From: Terriglobus saanensis SP1PR4
Lineage (GTDB): Bacteria; Acidobacteriota; Terriglobia; Terriglobales; Acidobacteriaceae
DNA: 64,000 bases
Assembly (NCBI RefSeq): GCF_000179915.2
Contig: NC_014963.1
Span: 3,720,001-3,784,000 of the forward strand
Direction of reading: 5' to 3'
Below, in pieces: positions 18,086 to 25,801 of the stretch. Every line of letters begins with the position of its first letter. Positions within the stretch are counted from its first letter, which is position 1. The position numbers and the translations under genes were made by a program. The notes under the pieces were generated by a model that saw only the letters and a list, made by a program, of their open reading frames with translations, searched no databases and had not been told where the DNA came from.

Positions 18086-18364
18086 TCAGTGATAATCCAC
18101 GATTTCAACGTCTTCTGCCCCGGCCTTCGTCCATCGGAAGCATATTCGGTACTGATCATTGATGCGAATACTATGCTGACCAGTACGGTCTCCACGAAGC
18201 ACTTCCAGACGATTCGCTGGAGGAAAACGAAGCGCCTCCAGATCAACTGCCGCATTAAGAGCAGCCAATCTGCGAAGCGCTGCCGAAGTAATAGAGCCAA
18301 ACTTCTTGTGACGACCTTCTTTGAACAGCGTCTCCACTGCACGGTCGCGAAAAGAGAGAATCAC
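18086..18364 (-). CDS. higB: HigB-type RelE/ParE family toxin
   Basis: 92 aa with a GTG start at 18364. MILSFRDRAVETLF at the N-terminus, LRFPPANRLEVLRGDRTGQHSIRINDQYRICFRW in the core and EDVEIVDYH at the C-terminus match HigB toxins, which are ribosome-dependent mRNA interferases of the RelE superfamily. The conserved basic residues (Arg in LRGDR, RINDQYRICFRW) and terminal YH are retained, so the toxin is probably functional. There is no good ribosome binding site before the GTG, but a 37-bp palindrome ends 9 bases upstream. Confidence 0.92.
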   Translation of the reverse strand: MILSFRDRAVETLFKEGRHKKFGSITSAALRRLAALNAAVDLEALRFPPANRLEVLRGDRTGQHSIRINDQYRICFRWTKAGAEDVEIVDYH

Positions 18365-18372
18365 GCGCCAAG

Positions 18373-18409
18373 CGTACCACGTTGAACGCTATGCGTTCAA
18401 CGTGGTACG
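18373..18409 (-). promoter_or_regulatory. 37-bp perfect palindrome: probable higBA operator
   Basis: CGTACCACGTTGAACGC (18373-18389) and its exact reverse complement (18393-18409) flank a TAT centre. The palindrome ends 9 bases before the higB start codon. No T-run follows on either strand, which argues against a terminator. Toxin-antitoxin operons are autoregulated by HTH antitoxins at palindromes in this position, so this is inferred to be the HigA operator. Confidence 0.75.
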
Positions 18410-18416
18410 AACTAGT

Positions 18417-18587
18417 TTAGTTCCAGACATTCTGAATCGGCATGGCTTCAATGCGCAGCATGATATCCGGGGAAACTCCGTTGAGCTTCCGGGCGAACTC
18501 GCGGGCCTGTTCCTCGCTATCGAAGACGCTCTTTTCTTTCAATTGGCCTGCGAGGTACTGCTCACACGTCCAGAGAATGGTTTGCAT
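18417..18587 (-). CDS. Small hypothetical protein, 56 aa
   Basis: ATG at 18587, TAA at 18417-18419, preceded by a perfect AAAGGAGG ribosome binding site 6-7 bases upstream. The protein begins MQTILWTCEQYLAGQLKEK and has no signal peptide. It is mixed alpha in character with an acidic middle (SEEQAREFARKLNG) and a C-terminus ending MPIQNVWN. I do not recognise a family. It lies between dnaK and higB on the same strand, after a strong hairpin (18619-18653), so it may be expressed from its own promoter or by read-through from dnaK. The near-ideal ribosome binding site is the main argument that it is real. Confidence 0.7.
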   Translation of the reverse strand: MQTILWTCEQYLAGQLKEKSVFDSEEQAREFARKLNGVSPDIMLRIEAMPIQNVWN

Positions 18588-18618
18588 AGTGGGCCTCCTT
18601 TCAGGCCTTTGATACAGT

Positions 18619-18653
18619 GAGGGCGCTCAGAGCATGATTGCTTGAGCGCCCTC
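18619..18653 (-). terminator. Strong hairpin downstream of dnaK
   Basis: 11-bp perfect stem GAGGGCGCTCA / TGAGCGCCCTC with a 13-nt loop. On the minus strand it follows the dnaK stop by about 70 bases but has no U-tract, so it could be a processing or weak termination structure rather than a classical terminator. Confidence 0.5.
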
Positions 18654-18723
18654 TACTTCTTAGACACAAGTTACGCAGATTCGATTCTGCCGGTTCCCTC
18701 GTATCCGTTACCGCGTGGTGCGT

Positions 18724-20640
18724 TTACTTCTTTTCGTCCGCGACATCGACATACTCCGCGTCGATGACGCCTTCATCCTTCTTCGGCTCTTCGGTCGTTC
18801 CCTCTGCGGCTGTTGCGCCGTCCGTGGGACCGCTTGCGTTGGCCTTGTACATCGCCTCGGCCAGCTTGTGGCTTACGGCGGTCAGGCGGTCATGCGCTGC
18901 CTTGAGCTCGGTGGAAGAAGGCGTTCCGGTCAGCGTGGTCTTCGCATCAGCAAGGGCAGTTTCTACCTCGCTGCGGTCGGACTCGGCTACCTTGTCGCCG
19001 CTCTCCTTGAACATCTTGTCCACGTTGTAGACGAGCGAGTCGAGCTGATTGCGTGCCTCAATCTCCTCACGCTTCTCCTTGTCCTCGCCTGCATGCGCTT
19101 CGGCTTCCTTCGCCATGCGCTCAATCTCTTCCTTCGAAAGACCCGAGGAGCTGGTGATGGTGATCTTCTGGTCCTTGCCCGTGGCATTGTCCTTCGCCGT
19201 CACATTCAGAATGCCGTTCGCGTCGATGTCAAAAGTGACTTCGATCTGCGGCACACCGCGCTGCGCGGGAGGAATACCGGCGAGCTTGAACTTGCCGAGC
19301 GTACGGTTCTGCGCGGCCAGCGGACGCTCGCCCTGGAGGACGTGTACCTCAACCTCAGTCTGCGAGTCCGCAGCCGTGGAGAAGGTCTCCGTCTTCTTCG
19401 TCGGGATGGTCGTGTTGCGCGGGATCATGCCCGTGGCAACGCCGCCCATGGTCTCGATCGAGAGCGTGAGAGGTGTGACGTCGAGGAGCAAAAGGTCCTT
19501 GACCTCGCCGCCCAGAACGCCGCCCTGTACCGCCGCGCCGATCGCGACAACTTCGTCAGGATTCACACCCTTATGCGGTTCCTTGCCGAAGAGCTCCTTC
19601 ACCAGGGCCTGCATGCGAGGCATACGTGTCTGTCCGCCCACGAGAACGACTTCGTCGATCTTGCTTGCGTCCACACCGGCATCGGACATCGCCTGCTTGC
19701 AGGGTCCGACCGAGCGCTGCAGAAGGTCCTCAACGAGAGACTCCAGCTTGGCGCGCGTCATCTTCTCTACGAGATGTTTCGGTCCACTCGCATCCGCCGT
19801 GATGAACGGCAGATTGATCTCCGTCTCCATCGTCGTGGAGAGCTCAATCTTGGCGCGTTCCGCCGCGTCACGCAGACGCTGCAGGGCCATTTCGTTACCC
19901 TTCGCGCGCAGGTCGAGGCCTTCCTTCTTCTTGAACTCGTCGATCAGGAAGTCCACGATGCGCTGATCCAGGTTGTCGCCGCCAAGGTGCGTGTCACCGT
20001 TGGTGGACTTTACTTCGATGACGCCGTCGCCCACTTCGAGAATCGAAACGTCGAACGTTCCGCCGCCGAAGTCATAGACCGCAATCGTCTCGTCCTTCTT
20101 CTTGTCGAGACCGTAAGCAAGTGCTGCCGCCGTGGGCTCGTTCACAATGCGCTTTACATCCAGACCGGCAATCTTGCCTGCGTCCTTGGTGGCCTGGCGC
20201 TGTGCGTCATTGAAGTACGCCGGAACCGTAATGACGGCTTCCGTGACGGACTGGCCGAGATAGTCCTCTGCCGCCTTCTTCAACTTCTGAAGAATCATGG
20301 CCGAAACTTCAGGAGCAGTAAACTCCTTGCCCTGCGCGGAGATAGCGATGTTGTCGCCATGCGCAACGACCTTGTACGGCACCATCTTCTGTTCTTCGCT
20401 GACTTCGTTGGGACGACGTCCCATGAAGCGCTTGATCGAGTAAACCGTATTCTCAGGGTTGGTGATCGCCTGACGCTTGGCGACCTGGCCGACGAGACGC
20501 TCGCCGCTCTTGGTAAACGCAACAATCGAGGGGGTCGTACGCCCGCCTTCTTCATTCGGAATAACTTTGGCCTCGCCGCCTTCCATCACGGCAACGCACG
20601 AGTTGGTGGTTCCGAGATCAATACCGATAATCTTGCCCAT
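18724..20640 (-). CDS. dnaK: Chaperone DnaK (Hsp70)
   Basis: 638 aa from ATG 20640 ([18 protein letters not shown]); the longer frame to 20733 would run over the promoter. The ATPase domain includes IDLGTTNS, the linker [14 protein letters not shown] and [12 protein letters not shown]. The substrate domain begins [19 protein letters not shown] helical lid and the C-terminal tail ([14 protein letters not shown]) are present, the latter close to the DnaK EEV-type acidic tail. It is a central ATP-driven folding chaperone. Regulated, on sequence evidence, by a HAIR operator at 20714-20734. GGAGGA lies upstream of the start. Confidence 0.97.
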   Translation of the reverse strand: MGKIIGIDLGTTNSCVAVMEGGEAKVIPNEEGGRTTPSIVAFTKSGERLVGQVAKRQAITNPENTVYSIKRFMGRRPNEVSEEQKMVPYKVVAHGDNIAISAQGKEFTAPEVSAMILQKLKKAAEDYLGQSVTEAVITVPAYFNDAQRQATKDAGKIAGLDVKRIVNEPTAAALAYGLDKKKDETIAVYDFGGGTFDVSILEVGDGVIEVKSTNGDTHLGGDNLDQRIVDFLIDEFKKKEGLDLRAKGNEMALQRLRDAAERAKIELSTTMETEINLPFITADASGPKHLVEKMTRAKLESLVEDLLQRSVGPCKQAMSDAGVDASKIDEVVLVGGQTRMPRMQALVKELFGKEPHKGVNPDEVVAIGAAVQGGVLGGEVKDLLLLDVTPLTLSIETMGGVATGMIPRNTTIPTKKTETFSTAADSQTEVEVHVLQGERPLAAQNRTLGKFKLAGIPPAQRGVPQIEVTFDIDANGILNVTAKDNATGKDQKITITSSSGLSKEEIERMAKEAEAHAGEDKEKREEIEARNQLDSLVYNVDKMFKESGDKVAESDRSEVETALADAKTTLTGTPSSTELKAAHDRLTAVSHKLAEAMYKANASGPTDGATAAEGTTEEPKKDEGVIDAEYVDVADEKK

Positions 20641-20713
20641 AATGCTTTTGAATCCTCCGTGGCCGCGATGGGCCAGATGTGCAGCCGTCTCAGGGCTAGA
20701 TCCAAGATCGCAC

Positions 20714-20734
20714 CTTGAGTGTGTTGCTGTCAAG
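20714..20734 (-). promoter_or_regulatory. HAIR-like HspR operator overlapping dnaK -35 (TTGACA)
   Basis: CTTGAGT (20714-20720), 7-bp spacer, TGTCAAG (20728-20734). The HAIR consensus recalled from the literature is CTTGAGT-N7-ACTCAAG; the first half is exact and the second matches 5 of 7. Read on the minus strand the second half gives TTGACA, a perfect -35 for dnaK, so a repressor bound here would block it. No good -10 is seen at 17 bp. On the plus strand TTGCTG-17-AATTAT (20724-20752) could serve the divergent gene. Confidence 0.75.
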
Positions 20735-20791
20735 GTATCTGATGCAAATTATGCATACCAGGATGCAGGAAACCTCGGCTAAGATGTCGCC

Positions 20792-21868
20792 ATGCGCAAG
20801 CTCTTCTCCGTTGCCCTGCTTTGTGCCTCCGCTTTCTGTCAAACCCACCCCCTTTTCGCCCAATGGATCGAGCTGCACTCCGGCTCGACCGCCAGTCTCC
20901 GCGCCGTCGATGCTGCAAAAAGCGTCGTCTGGGCCAGCGGTACAGACGGAACAGTCCTCCGCTCCGTGGATGATGGTTCCACGTGGAACAAGTGCGCCGT
21001 ACCGCAGGGTGCCGCCAAGCTCGACTTTCGTGGAATCCAGGCCGCCGACGCAGAGACCGCCGTAATCATGTCCAGCGGAAAAGGCGACCTCTCCCGGCTC
21101 TATAAGACCGTCGACGGTTGCAAGACCTGGAAACTCGTCTTCACCAACCCCGACGCCACAGGCTTCTTCGACGCCATCCGGCATGTAACCGGACGGCAGT
21201 TCTACCTTCTCGGCGATCCGGTCGGCGGGAAGTTTGCCATGTTCTTCTCGCAGGACGGTGGCGACACCTGGTTTGCCACGGATGATCCTGGCCTCGACGC
21301 CCCTTCGGGGGCCTCGGCCTTCGCCGCCAGTAACAGCGTGCTCGCCAGCGTAGGCCCGTTCCTAGCCTTCGGCACCGGCGGAACCTCGGGTGGAGCTGTG
21401 TATACGACCTATGCCAAGTGCGCTACAGGAAAGAGCGATGAAACCTGTCCTCTGGCCTGGCGGCGAGTCGCTGTGCCCGTGGGCGTGGCAAACGCGAGCG
21501 GAGGCGTCTTCTCCATTGCCGGTCGGACAACGATGTCCATGAGCGGCAAACTCACAGTCATCTGGGTAGCCGTTGGCGGCGACTACTCCGCCCCGAACGC
21601 CACCACAACAAGCGCCGCATTCTCAACAGATGGGGGAGCAACCTGGACGGCTGCGGCTCAGGGGCCGCCGGGATACAGATCTGCCGTGGTCTACAACACA
21701 GCCAACTGGCTCACGCTCGGCCCCGGCGGGACAGATCTCAGCGTCGACAATGGAAAGACATGGATACCCGTGGCAGGGGAGGCTGGCGTATGGAACGCCG
21801 TCTCGATGCCCTTCGCCGTGGGACCGAACGGTCGAATTGGCCACTGGTCCGCGACCGCAACCCGTTAG
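20792..21868 (+). CDS. Secreted Ycf48/BNR-repeat beta-propeller protein
   Basis: 358 aa. Signal peptide at 1-24 (MRKLFSVALLCASAFCQTHPLFAQ). The mature protein is built of repeats of the type WASGTDGTVLRSVDDGSTW, LYKTVDGCKTWKLVF, FFSQDGGDTWFATDD and AFSTDGGATWTAAA: the SxDxGxTW Asp-box of BNR/Ycf48-like beta-propellers. These proteins usually act as assembly factors or glycan-binding domains; a specific role cannot be assigned. It is divergent from dnaK and shares the intergenic region with the HAIR site. Convergent with the pseudopilin gene, stops 11 bases apart. Confidence 0.88.
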   Translation: MRKLFSVALLCASAFCQTHPLFAQWIELHSGSTASLRAVDAAKSVVWASGTDGTVLRSVDDGSTWNKCAVPQGAAKLDFRGIQAADAETAVIMSSGKGDLSRLYKTVDGCKTWKLVFTNPDATGFFDAIRHVTGRQFYLLGDPVGGKFAMFFSQDGGDTWFATDDPGLDAPSGASAFAASNSVLASVGPFLAFGTGGTSGGAVYTTYAKCATGKSDETCPLAWRRVAVPVGVANASGGVFSIAGRTTMSMSGKLTVIWVAVGGDYSAPNATTTSAAFSTDGGATWTAAAQGPPGYRSAVVYNTANWLTLGPGGTDLSVDNGKTWIPVAGEAGVWNAVSMPFAVGPNGRIGHWSATATR

Positions 21869-21879
21869 AAGAAAGGGAA

Positions 21880-22899
21880 TTACTGAGGATTGTTCGGGCT
21901 GGTCGTCGGCGAGGTTGGAGTAGTTGGGGACGTAGTAGTAGTCGAAGATCCAGAGCCGCTTCCGAAACTGGAGCTACTTCCAAAACCACTGCCGAAGCTC
22001 GATCCGCTTGAGCCTGAGCTGCCCCCGAAGCTCGTCCCACTGGAACTGTTCCCCGTGCTCCCGCTGGCTCCGAACGAACTGGAACTGCTGCCGAGATTGG
22101 ATCCGCTGCTGGACGCGATGCCGCCACCCAGGATATTGGATTTCGCCTTCATCAGTTCAATGCGAGGGTCGTAGAAAAACTCCCACTTGGCGAAGTCCTC
22201 TTCGCCGTTCCAGGCAATGATCGCCTTCCCCGTCTTATTGGTGCCCACGCCAATAAAGGGGCCCGAGCCTCCCTTGAAGTCGGACGCGGAGGTTCCACCG
22301 ATCCCGCCGGTCGATCCGGAGGCACCTGTCGTGGAATTTGTCCCGAAGCTACTTGTAGAACCAAAGCTGGAAGAACCACTGGTTCCGGAGGAACTACCCG
22401 CCCCATACGAACCACTGGAACTCGAACTGGATCCAAAGCTCAATCCCCCGCTGCTGCTCGTTCCGGTGCCCGTTCCCGTCCCGGTGCCTGTACCCGATGG
22501 TGAGCCGATCCCGGCGCCCGCGCCGGTGGTGGCAAGTCCGGCAAGCGGCTCTCCGAAAAATCCCTTCAGTGTGGTCTGCTGCGTTCCCTGGCCGATCAGG
22601 CGGTACTCCTTGCCCGTCAGCGGATCGAGATAGTGCTGACGGAGATACCGGATGTTATTGGCCTTATCCAACTGGTCCATCGAGGTGGGAAACGCGCCGG
22701 ACTTCTTGTAATAAAGCTGGATCGCCCGGACATACTGCTGCGCGCGATGAGTAGATTCGATTTCGCGCTCGCGCTCCAGGTCCTTGGCAACCGAAGGCGC
22801 GGCGACAGCCAGCGCGAGGAGCAGCAAAAACACGGCAACCGTAAGACCGATCAGAAGATAACCCTCTTCCCCGGTTGCGTGTTGGCGCTGGTTCGTCAT
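21880..22899 (-). CDS. Type IV pilin/type II secretion pseudopilin-like protein with Ser/Gly-rich domain
   Basis: 339 aa. The N-terminus GEEGYLLIGLTVAVFLLLLALAVAAPSVAKDLEREREIES has the prepilin-peptidase site (Gly-Tyr rather than Gly-Phe) and the hydrophobic alpha-helix of pseudopilins. A conserved globular part follows (YYKKSGAFPTSMDQLDKANNIRYLRQHYLDPLTGKEY, then WNGEEDFAKWEFFYDPRIEL). From about residue 138 there are long low-complexity SSGGS/FGSS tracts, and the last about 90 residues are again Ser/Gly/Thr/Pro-rich. It ends the minus-strand pilus locus and is probably a minor pseudopilin. The low-complexity tracts could be a flexible surface tail. Confidence 0.85.
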   Translation of the reverse strand: MTNQRQHATGEEGYLLIGLTVAVFLLLLALAVAAPSVAKDLEREREIESTHRAQQYVRAIQLYYKKSGAFPTSMDQLDKANNIRYLRQHYLDPLTGKEYRLIGQGTQQTTLKGFFGEPLAGLATTGAGAGIGSPSGTGTGTGTGTGTSSSGGLSFGSSSSSSGSYGAGSSSGTSGSSSFGSTSSFGTNSTTGASGSTGGIGGTSASDFKGGSGPFIGVGTNKTGKAIIAWNGEEDFAKWEFFYDPRIELMKAKSNILGGGIASSSGSNLGSSSSSFGASGSTGNSSSGTSFGGSSGSSGSSFGSGFGSSSSFGSGSGSSTTTTSPTTPTSPTTSPNNPQ

Positions 22900-22908
22900 A
22901 TCTGTACT

Positions 22909-23508
22909 TTATTGGACGGTGAGAGGCAGCCGCTGGGTATTGTTGTTTTGCAAGTCCGTGACTTCGATCGAGTTCGGGCTGATGGATTTCAACTGGTAGC
23001 GGCGGCTTACGATGTCGCCCTGCGCCGCCAGAAAGACGTCGTCTCCCCGGAGCAGGAATGCCTGTCGCGAACCGTCCGCCTTGGTCGCGACTCCGAAAAA
23101 GCGCAGATCGATCGGTGGCGGTGGCGGCGGGCCGGTGAAGACGGGAGCACTTACAGCGGCTGCGCCGGTGCGGGCCGACGCAATAGCCTTCGGAATTACG
23201 GCCAGCGGCGCAGAGTTCGGGGAGAAGATATTGCGGCCATTCCCGGTATATTCCAGCGACTCCGTCAACAGCATGGCTTCCATGTGCAGGGTCGGGTCCA
23301 GCCGCGAAGAGGAAGCGACCACCTTCGCCGGACGTCCTGGTGTTCCAGGGGTGACCACGGGTGCATCCGCCACCACCGGAGTCGTGGGCGCGGGCGCTGA
23401 CGGCGAAGAAGCAAACTGCGACACCATATAGATCACGCAGACGACGGCGATCACGCCAACGACTGCGGCGAGGATGGTCTGCTTGCGGTTTTCCGCGGAG
23501 ATCTTCAT
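22909..23508 (-). CDS. PilP/GspC-like inner-membrane protein
   Basis: 199 aa. One N-terminal membrane helix (ILAAVVGVIAVVCVIYMVSQFA, about 12-33), a Pro/Ala-rich linker, a segment EYTGNGRNIFSPNSAPL typical of GspC/PilP-type alignment proteins, then a Pro run (GPPPPPPIDLRFFGVATKADGSRQAFLLRGDDVFLAAQGDIVSRRYQL), i.e. the homology-region beta-domain that contacts secretin. It should connect the inner-membrane platform to the secretin. Its start overlaps the stop of the pilO-like gene (ATGA), so it is translationally coupled. Confidence 0.82.
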   Translation of the reverse strand: MKISAENRKQTILAAVVGVIAVVCVIYMVSQFASSPSAPAPTTPVVADAPVVTPGTPGRPAKVVASSSRLDPTLHMEAMLLTESLEYTGNGRNIFSPNSAPLAVIPKAIASARTGAAAVSAPVFTGPPPPPPIDLRFFGVATKADGSRQAFLLRGDDVFLAAQGDIVSRRYQLKSISPNSIEVTDLQNNNTQRLPLTVQ

Positions 23509-24110
23509 TGCGCAGCTCCTTCACCGTTAGCAGCGGAAGGCGCAATCGGCATCGGCTCGCGCAGGTACGTCATCAGGCGCAGACGAAGATTCACAATCCC
23601 GGTCTGCTGTCCGGTAAGGCCGATGGCGGAGATCAGAAAGAAGCTGCGGTCGCGTTCGAGGCCATTCACAAATCCGGCGAGCGAGCGGTACTCCCCAGTC
23701 AGCGCCGCATCCATGACGACTTCAGTCACGCCATTGGCGGGAGGCCTCTGCAGATACTGAACACGTGACAGACGGACATTGTACTTGGTCTTCAACGCGC
23801 CCAGCTCCGCCGCAACGTTGGAGTACGCATACGGCAGGCGGCCTTCGTAGAACTTCGTCGCCTCGGCGTTCGAGACCTCGATCTTCGTATCCAGCCCACG
23901 CAGAGGACGCGCCGCCACTTCGGCAGCGACCTGTTCCGCCCGGGCAGAAGCGAGAGCATCGTCTCCCTGTGTTCCAGAGTTGCTCCAGACCAGGGCGATA
24001 TGAACCAGGAGATACAAGTTCACCAACGCAAGCAGAGCCGCTCCCGCGATATGTAGATTCAGTGGAGCCAGCCAGCTGATGGCCTGTTCGCGGCTTACGC
24101 TGATCTTCAT
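23505..24110 (-). CDS. pilO: PilO-like pilus assembly protein
   Basis: 201 aa. A single N-terminal membrane span (LHIAGAALLALVNLYLLVHIALVW, about 18-41), a short coiled-coil region (ASARAEQVAAEVAARP), then an alpha/beta domain (AAELGALKTKYNVRLSRVQYLQRPP ... EVVMDAALTGEYRSLAGFVNGLERDRSFFLISAIGLTGQQ). Size, topology and position right after pilN fit PilO of the PilMNOP alignment complex. The start overlaps the stop of pilN by 4 bases (ATGA). Confidence 0.82.
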   Translation of the reverse strand: MKISVSREQAISWLAPLNLHIAGAALLALVNLYLLVHIALVWSNSGTQGDDALASARAEQVAAEVAARPLRGLDTKIEVSNAEATKFYEGRLPYAYSNVAAELGALKTKYNVRLSRVQYLQRPPANGVTEVVMDAALTGEYRSLAGFVNGLERDRSFFLISAIGLTGQQTGIVNLRLRLMTYLREPMPIAPSAANGEGAAQ

Positions 24111-24778
24111 GGCTGCACCTGCTTTTCCTCGGCCGCTGCTTTAGCTTCACTTGCGCGAGCGCGTGGCTGCAGTGGGTTGTAGCCAGAGACGATCTCAAAC
24201 TCTACGCCGCCCGGAAGAACCGGCGGGCCGATGTTGAACTGCGGCCCTTGCTGCTGTCCGTTTTCCTTCTGTTGCTGCGCCGACTCACCGACGAGACGAG
24301 GGGAGATAAAGCGCTTCCCTTTTTCCAGATTGCGCACCAGATCGACGGCGCGGTCGCGATCGCCAGCCACACGCATCCGGATCAGAACATCGCCTGTCAC
24401 AGAGATCTGCGGTTCGATACTCAACACCTGCACACCCGCCGGAAGCACCTGCTCCAGATCCATTAGCACCGCCGTCCAGCTGAAGCTCTTGTGCGCAAAG
24501 AGGAGGTTCAGAAACTGCGCGCGATCGAGCACTGCGGCGTTCTGCGGCTGCTTCATGCGCGCTTCATTCTGGTGCCGTTCGTCCACAAGCTTTGCCGTCT
24601 GTGCGTGGATCGCGTCGAGCTTCTTCTGCTGCTCGCGCGACTTTGCCGTCAGCGTGTGCAGCCAAACCATTAGAGCGATGGCCACCACGGCCAGAGCGCC
24701 CATGGCGATGCGCAACCGCCGGAAGATCGGGCCGAGTTCAACATAGGGCCGCGTTGCGAGATTGATGGTGATGCGCAT
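24107..24778 (-). CDS. pilN: PilN-like fimbrial assembly protein
   Basis: 223 aa. The N-terminus MRITINLATRPYVE is the PilN INLL-type motif that contacts PilM. It is followed by one membrane helix (MGALAVVAIALMVWL), a coiled coil (KSREQQKKLDAIHAQTAKLVDERHQNEARMK) and a ferredoxin-like domain (LMDLEQVLPAGVQVLSIEPQISVTGDVLIRMRVAGDRDRAVDLVRNLEKG). The C-terminal tail is Gln/Pro-rich. The ATG at 24778 shares a base with the stop of pilM, i.e. strong coupling within the pilM-N-O-P unit. Confidence 0.88.
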   Translation of the reverse strand: MRITINLATRPYVELGPIFRRLRIAMGALAVVAIALMVWLHTLTAKSREQQKKLDAIHAQTAKLVDERHQNEARMKQPQNAAVLDRAQFLNLLFAHKSFSWTAVLMDLEQVLPAGVQVLSIEPQISVTGDVLIRMRVAGDRDRAVDLVRNLEKGKRFISPRLVGESAQQQKENGQQQGPQFNIGPPVLPGGVEFEIVSGYNPLQPRARASEAKAAAEEKQVQP

Positions 24779-25764
24779 TAGAAGGAGGTCGCTCCTCGAA
24801 CGCCCGCGAGATATGCTCGCGGAACCTGGGATGTCGCCGTGGCCAGCACGTCCTCCGAAGCCAGCACCGGCTTCGGCTCCAGATCAATCTCTTTGGCAAA
24901 CTGCGCCGCCTCAGCATCGCGCTCGCCCGCGATGAAGATCTCGCGCGGGCCGAATCCGAGAGAGTCCTCGAAGTACGCGGCCGCTACTGTGATGGCCTGC
25001 TGCATCTCGACGGCGACAAAGTCGCTCTTTTCAAGCGTTGTGTAGGGCACGAGCGGTGCCGGGGCTTCGCCCTCGCTCTCTGCGTTGACGGGTATCTCCA
25101 CACGGACGACACGCGCCAGATCCAGCGTCCGGTGCAGCAGTACTTCTCCACGACGCGTAATTGCTGTCGTGATCGAGTCGGTTCCGGCATTGACCAGAAG
25201 CACGGGCTCCGTGGCCTGTAGCGCGCCCACAGCCGCAAGGGTGCTGGGCAGAACGGAGCCGGGCTCAAAGCCGGCATCGCGCACGGCGCTCTCATACTCC
25301 GCAAGAATCGCACGCGGCATGGCAACGGCCAGCACCTGCAACGCACCACGGCCCTGCGAGATGACCTGATAGCTGACCGCAGCCGTCTCCGGTTCAAAGG
25401 AAAGAAGCTTCGTGAGGCGGAAGCGCACAACGGCCATCGCATCGGCAGCCTTGCTGGGCAGCGTATCGAAGTCGAGGAGGAGCACACGAGCGGTCGCGTC
25501 TGGAACAATCAGCGTGACATCGCGCGTGCGCATGCTGACGGATTCGAGCGCCTTGCGCAGGGCCGCGACCAGCGCGGGACGGTCCAGCACATTGCCCTCG
25601 CGCAAGGACGGCGCAAGCGTTCCATCCTGAAGTTCTGCAAACGCAACCTGTGCCAGCTTCCGCGTGGCATCGTCGGCGCGCGCGGCTGTGACGCTGCCGC
25701 TGCGAATTTCACAGACGAGACGCGGTCGCAAAGATCCTGACGAGATGGAGGAGAGAAATCGCAT
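24778..25764 (-). CDS. pilM: PilM-like actin-fold pilus assembly ATPase
   Basis: 328 aa with an actin-like fold: VSMRTRDVTLIVPDATARVLLLDFDTLPSK, then FRLTKLLSFEPETAAVSYQVI, and EPVLLVNAGTDSITTAITRRGEVLLHRTLDL (nucleotide-binding second subdomain). PilM lines the cytoplasmic face of the PilMNOP complex. The ATP-binding motifs are weaker than in canonical PilM (no classical DIGxxxT), so ATP binding is uncertain. The ORF is upstream of pilN and 37 bases downstream of the pilB-type ATPase gene. Confidence 0.83.
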   Translation of the reverse strand: MRFLSSISSGSLRPRLVCEIRSGSVTAARADDATRKLAQVAFAELQDGTLAPSLREGNVLDRPALVAALRKALESVSMRTRDVTLIVPDATARVLLLDFDTLPSKAADAMAVVRFRLTKLLSFEPETAAVSYQVISQGRGALQVLAVAMPRAILAEYESAVRDAGFEPGSVLPSTLAAVGALQATEPVLLVNAGTDSITTAITRRGEVLLHRTLDLARVVRVEIPVNAESEGEAPAPLVPYTTLEKSDFVAVEMQQAITVAAAYFEDSLGFGPREIFIAGERDAEAAQFAKEIDLEPKPVLASEDVLATATSQVPRAYLAGVRGATSF

Positions 25765-25801
25765 GGCGGGGCTTTCGCTAGTTTACTGACGGATTCCGTT
25801 T

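Noticed and set aside
18619-18700. tRNA-like segment downstream of dnaK with a T-arm-like GCAGA-TTCGAT-TCTGC
   Set aside because: The T-loop is one base short, no D-arm with the GG pair, no anticodon arm and no CCA end; the strong 18619-18653 hairpin contradicts a cloverleaf.
18715-20718. 667-codon ORF antisense to dnaK
   Set aside because: It mirrors the dnaK coding frame in a GC-rich gene, its translation shows no domain, and the region is fully accounted for by DnaK.
22000-22450. DNA-level repeats resembling a CRISPR or satellite
   Set aside because: They are the codons of the Ser/Gly-rich tract of the pseudopilin; no direct repeat unit with spacers exists.
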